In this document: positions 63,001 to 64,000 of the stretch, piece by piece
How the letters are laid out: each line of letters starts with the position of its first letter
How positions within the stretch are numbered: the stretch's first letter is position 1
NCBI GenBank assembly: GCA_964036295.1
Contig: OZ038464.1
Coordinates: 22,208,008 to 22,272,007, forward strand
Source: Plumapathes pennacea
Lineage: Eukaryota; Cnidaria; Anthozoa; Antipatharia; Myriopathidae
Length of the DNA stretch: 64,000 nt
Direction of reading: 5' to 3'
Notes under the pieces: model-generated
What the model was told of the DNA's origin: nothing
What the model saw: the letters and a program-made list of their open reading frames with translations, nothing else
Database searches by the model: none
Made by a program: the position numbers and the translations under genes

Positions 63001-63534
63001 CCATTGAGTTGGATCTGTGATCAGTGAGATTCTGGATTAAGGTGATGTTACACAAGACGATTTTTAATGATGATTTTTTGCGCAACATTTTTTTTTTTTA
63101 TACTTCTTGCCTAGTAATCGTCGAACTATCAATGAATAGCAATCTTTGCACAAAATTCTGCCTTTGGCAAAGGTTTGCCATGTTTTTAGAGTAAAAGCCA
63201 AAGCTCTAGCTACAAAATTGTAGGTGTTGGGCGAAAAATTGTTGTTAAAAATTGTCTCATGTAACATCACCTTTAGATTAGTTGTATATAGACTAGTAGA
63301 GAGTTTTATTAGTGTAGCAAACAAGGGGTAACATATGATTTTCCATGTTCTGTGACCAAGACTTGCCTTTTTCTCTTAATACAATGGAATGATAACTGGT
63401 CCTGATAAGAACAATGTTACTTACCAGTCAGTGTATACAGTAAAAGAGTACTTCTATGAAAAGCTGAATCTGTGGATAATACATGTCTATTAGTGTTTCA
63501 AGTGTATTTGGTCATTTGGCTATTGTGCTTTGGA

Positions 63535-63570
<36 letters not shown>

Positions 63571-63722
63571 GGCATTGGTCTATGTTGTTCTACAGCCAAT
63601 CACTTTTCATTGATTTTTGTCTTCAGGCTTTGGTGTTGACTGACAGAATAAGCCAAGCTGAGTTGGATCAGGTTTGTACACACATAAGAGCAGTCTTTAG
63701 CAAATCAGCTACTGTACTGGAG
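60056..63722 (+). CDS. YME1L1: YME1L1, mitochondrial i-AAA protease, N-terminal part
   Basis: YME1L is an ATP-dependent zinc metalloprotease of the mitochondrial inner membrane facing the intermembrane space. Supported exons are 60799-60963, 61547-61703, 61798-61893, 62236-62348, 62816-62908 and 63627-63722, all joining in phase. LKDLGLQHLPKEW and ESHVSSGSFFQNKHG align with LRDLGLSELK and SHVSAQSFFENKYG of human YME1L1. The segment VIRRYESGRYAVDEAVKREY followed by LKALVLTDRIS matches the region before the transmembrane helix. The AAA and HEXXH protease domains lie beyond the right edge. The 5' end is tentative: ATG at 60056-60069 plus a 7-nt microexon (60299-60305) would give MAANLPQ and the right phase. 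Similarity is moderate because this part of the protein evolves quickly. Confidence 0.75.
63040..63272. mobile_element. PIF/Harbinger-like MITE, second copy
   Basis: The 233-bp element begins AGGTGATGTTACACAAGACG and ends with its near inverse. TTA flanks both sides (63037-63039 and 63273-63275). Length, end sequence and TSD agree with the element at 20161-20392. It lies in a YME1L1 intron. Confidence 0.7.
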
Positions 63723-64000
63723 GTTAATTGCACTCTTTCAAAGGATGTGATCAAGTTCTTCATTTATTTCAGTGTGTTCTAAAGTTGAAGGCAGTACTAT
63801 TTTCCTATAAAAATGTTAATGTACTACTTGCATATAAAATGGCAAATAAAATGCTACATTTTGGTGAAAAACCATCCCCAAGAGATTGTTTTGAACTTTT
63901 TTCTAATTGAGGGGAATATTTCGGTATCCAGCCTAACAATATTAGCATAATCATGCTTTGAACAACCTGGCCCAGGTGTTGATTGTGAGTTTTGTTGTTT

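Overview
This window looks like nuclear DNA of a cnidarian, most likely an anthozoan such as a stony coral. That is an inference from the AT-rich base composition, many short GT-AG introns, vertebrate-like gene content in single-copy form, a divergent H2A/H2B pair with metazoan histone 3' stem-loops, and many small foldback transposons in introns. The species cannot be named from the sequence.

Layout, left to right. A CDK12/13-type kinase runs off the left edge (minus strand, start at 4729). It shares a 250-bp divergent promoter with YAE1 (plus, 4980-6728). A LanC-like gene closest to LANCL1 (minus, 14836 to 7625, nine coding exons) shares a divergent promoter with a GRB7/10/14-family adaptor (plus, 15281-28060, fifteen coding exons, RA-PH-BPS-SH2). 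INPP1 (plus, 29965-32351) follows. Next come a histone H2B/H2A divergent pair (33065-34259) and DNAJC9, a histone co-chaperone (plus, 34843-36430). A long gene (plus, 37754-53171, thirteen coding exons, 2116 residues) encodes a Cordon-bleu-type actin regulator that also carries an EVH1-like domain. Gamma-tubulin (minus, 59988 to 54778, seventeen coding exons) and the 5' half of the mitochondrial protease gene YME1L1 (plus, about 60056 to beyond the right edge) share a 67-bp divergent promoter. Exon joins were worked out by hand from splice sites and reading phase. For the complete genes the coding lengths sum to whole codons and match family lengths.

The accessory DNA is mostly DNA transposons and MITEs. 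The most striking is a nested pair of Merlin-type elements in a LANCL intron (outer 9419-12387, inner 10349-11925), each flanked by an exact 9-bp target duplication. Their ends are arrays of an 11-bp TACCGACCACA-type repeat. The relic transposase reading frame is followed, 21 nt after its stop, by a 16-nt histone-type 3' stem-loop identical to that of the H2B gene in this window. A second, outward-facing histone-type stem-loop lies near the left end. Related GGTCGGTA arrays occur in the Cobl-like and gamma-tubulin introns. A second Merlin-type transposase with its DDE residues lies in GRB intron 9. Several MITE families, a composite 310-bp repeat in two copies, a 57-bp palindromic insertion and perfect hairpins are also described.

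No retrovirus-like or Polinton-like element was recognised.
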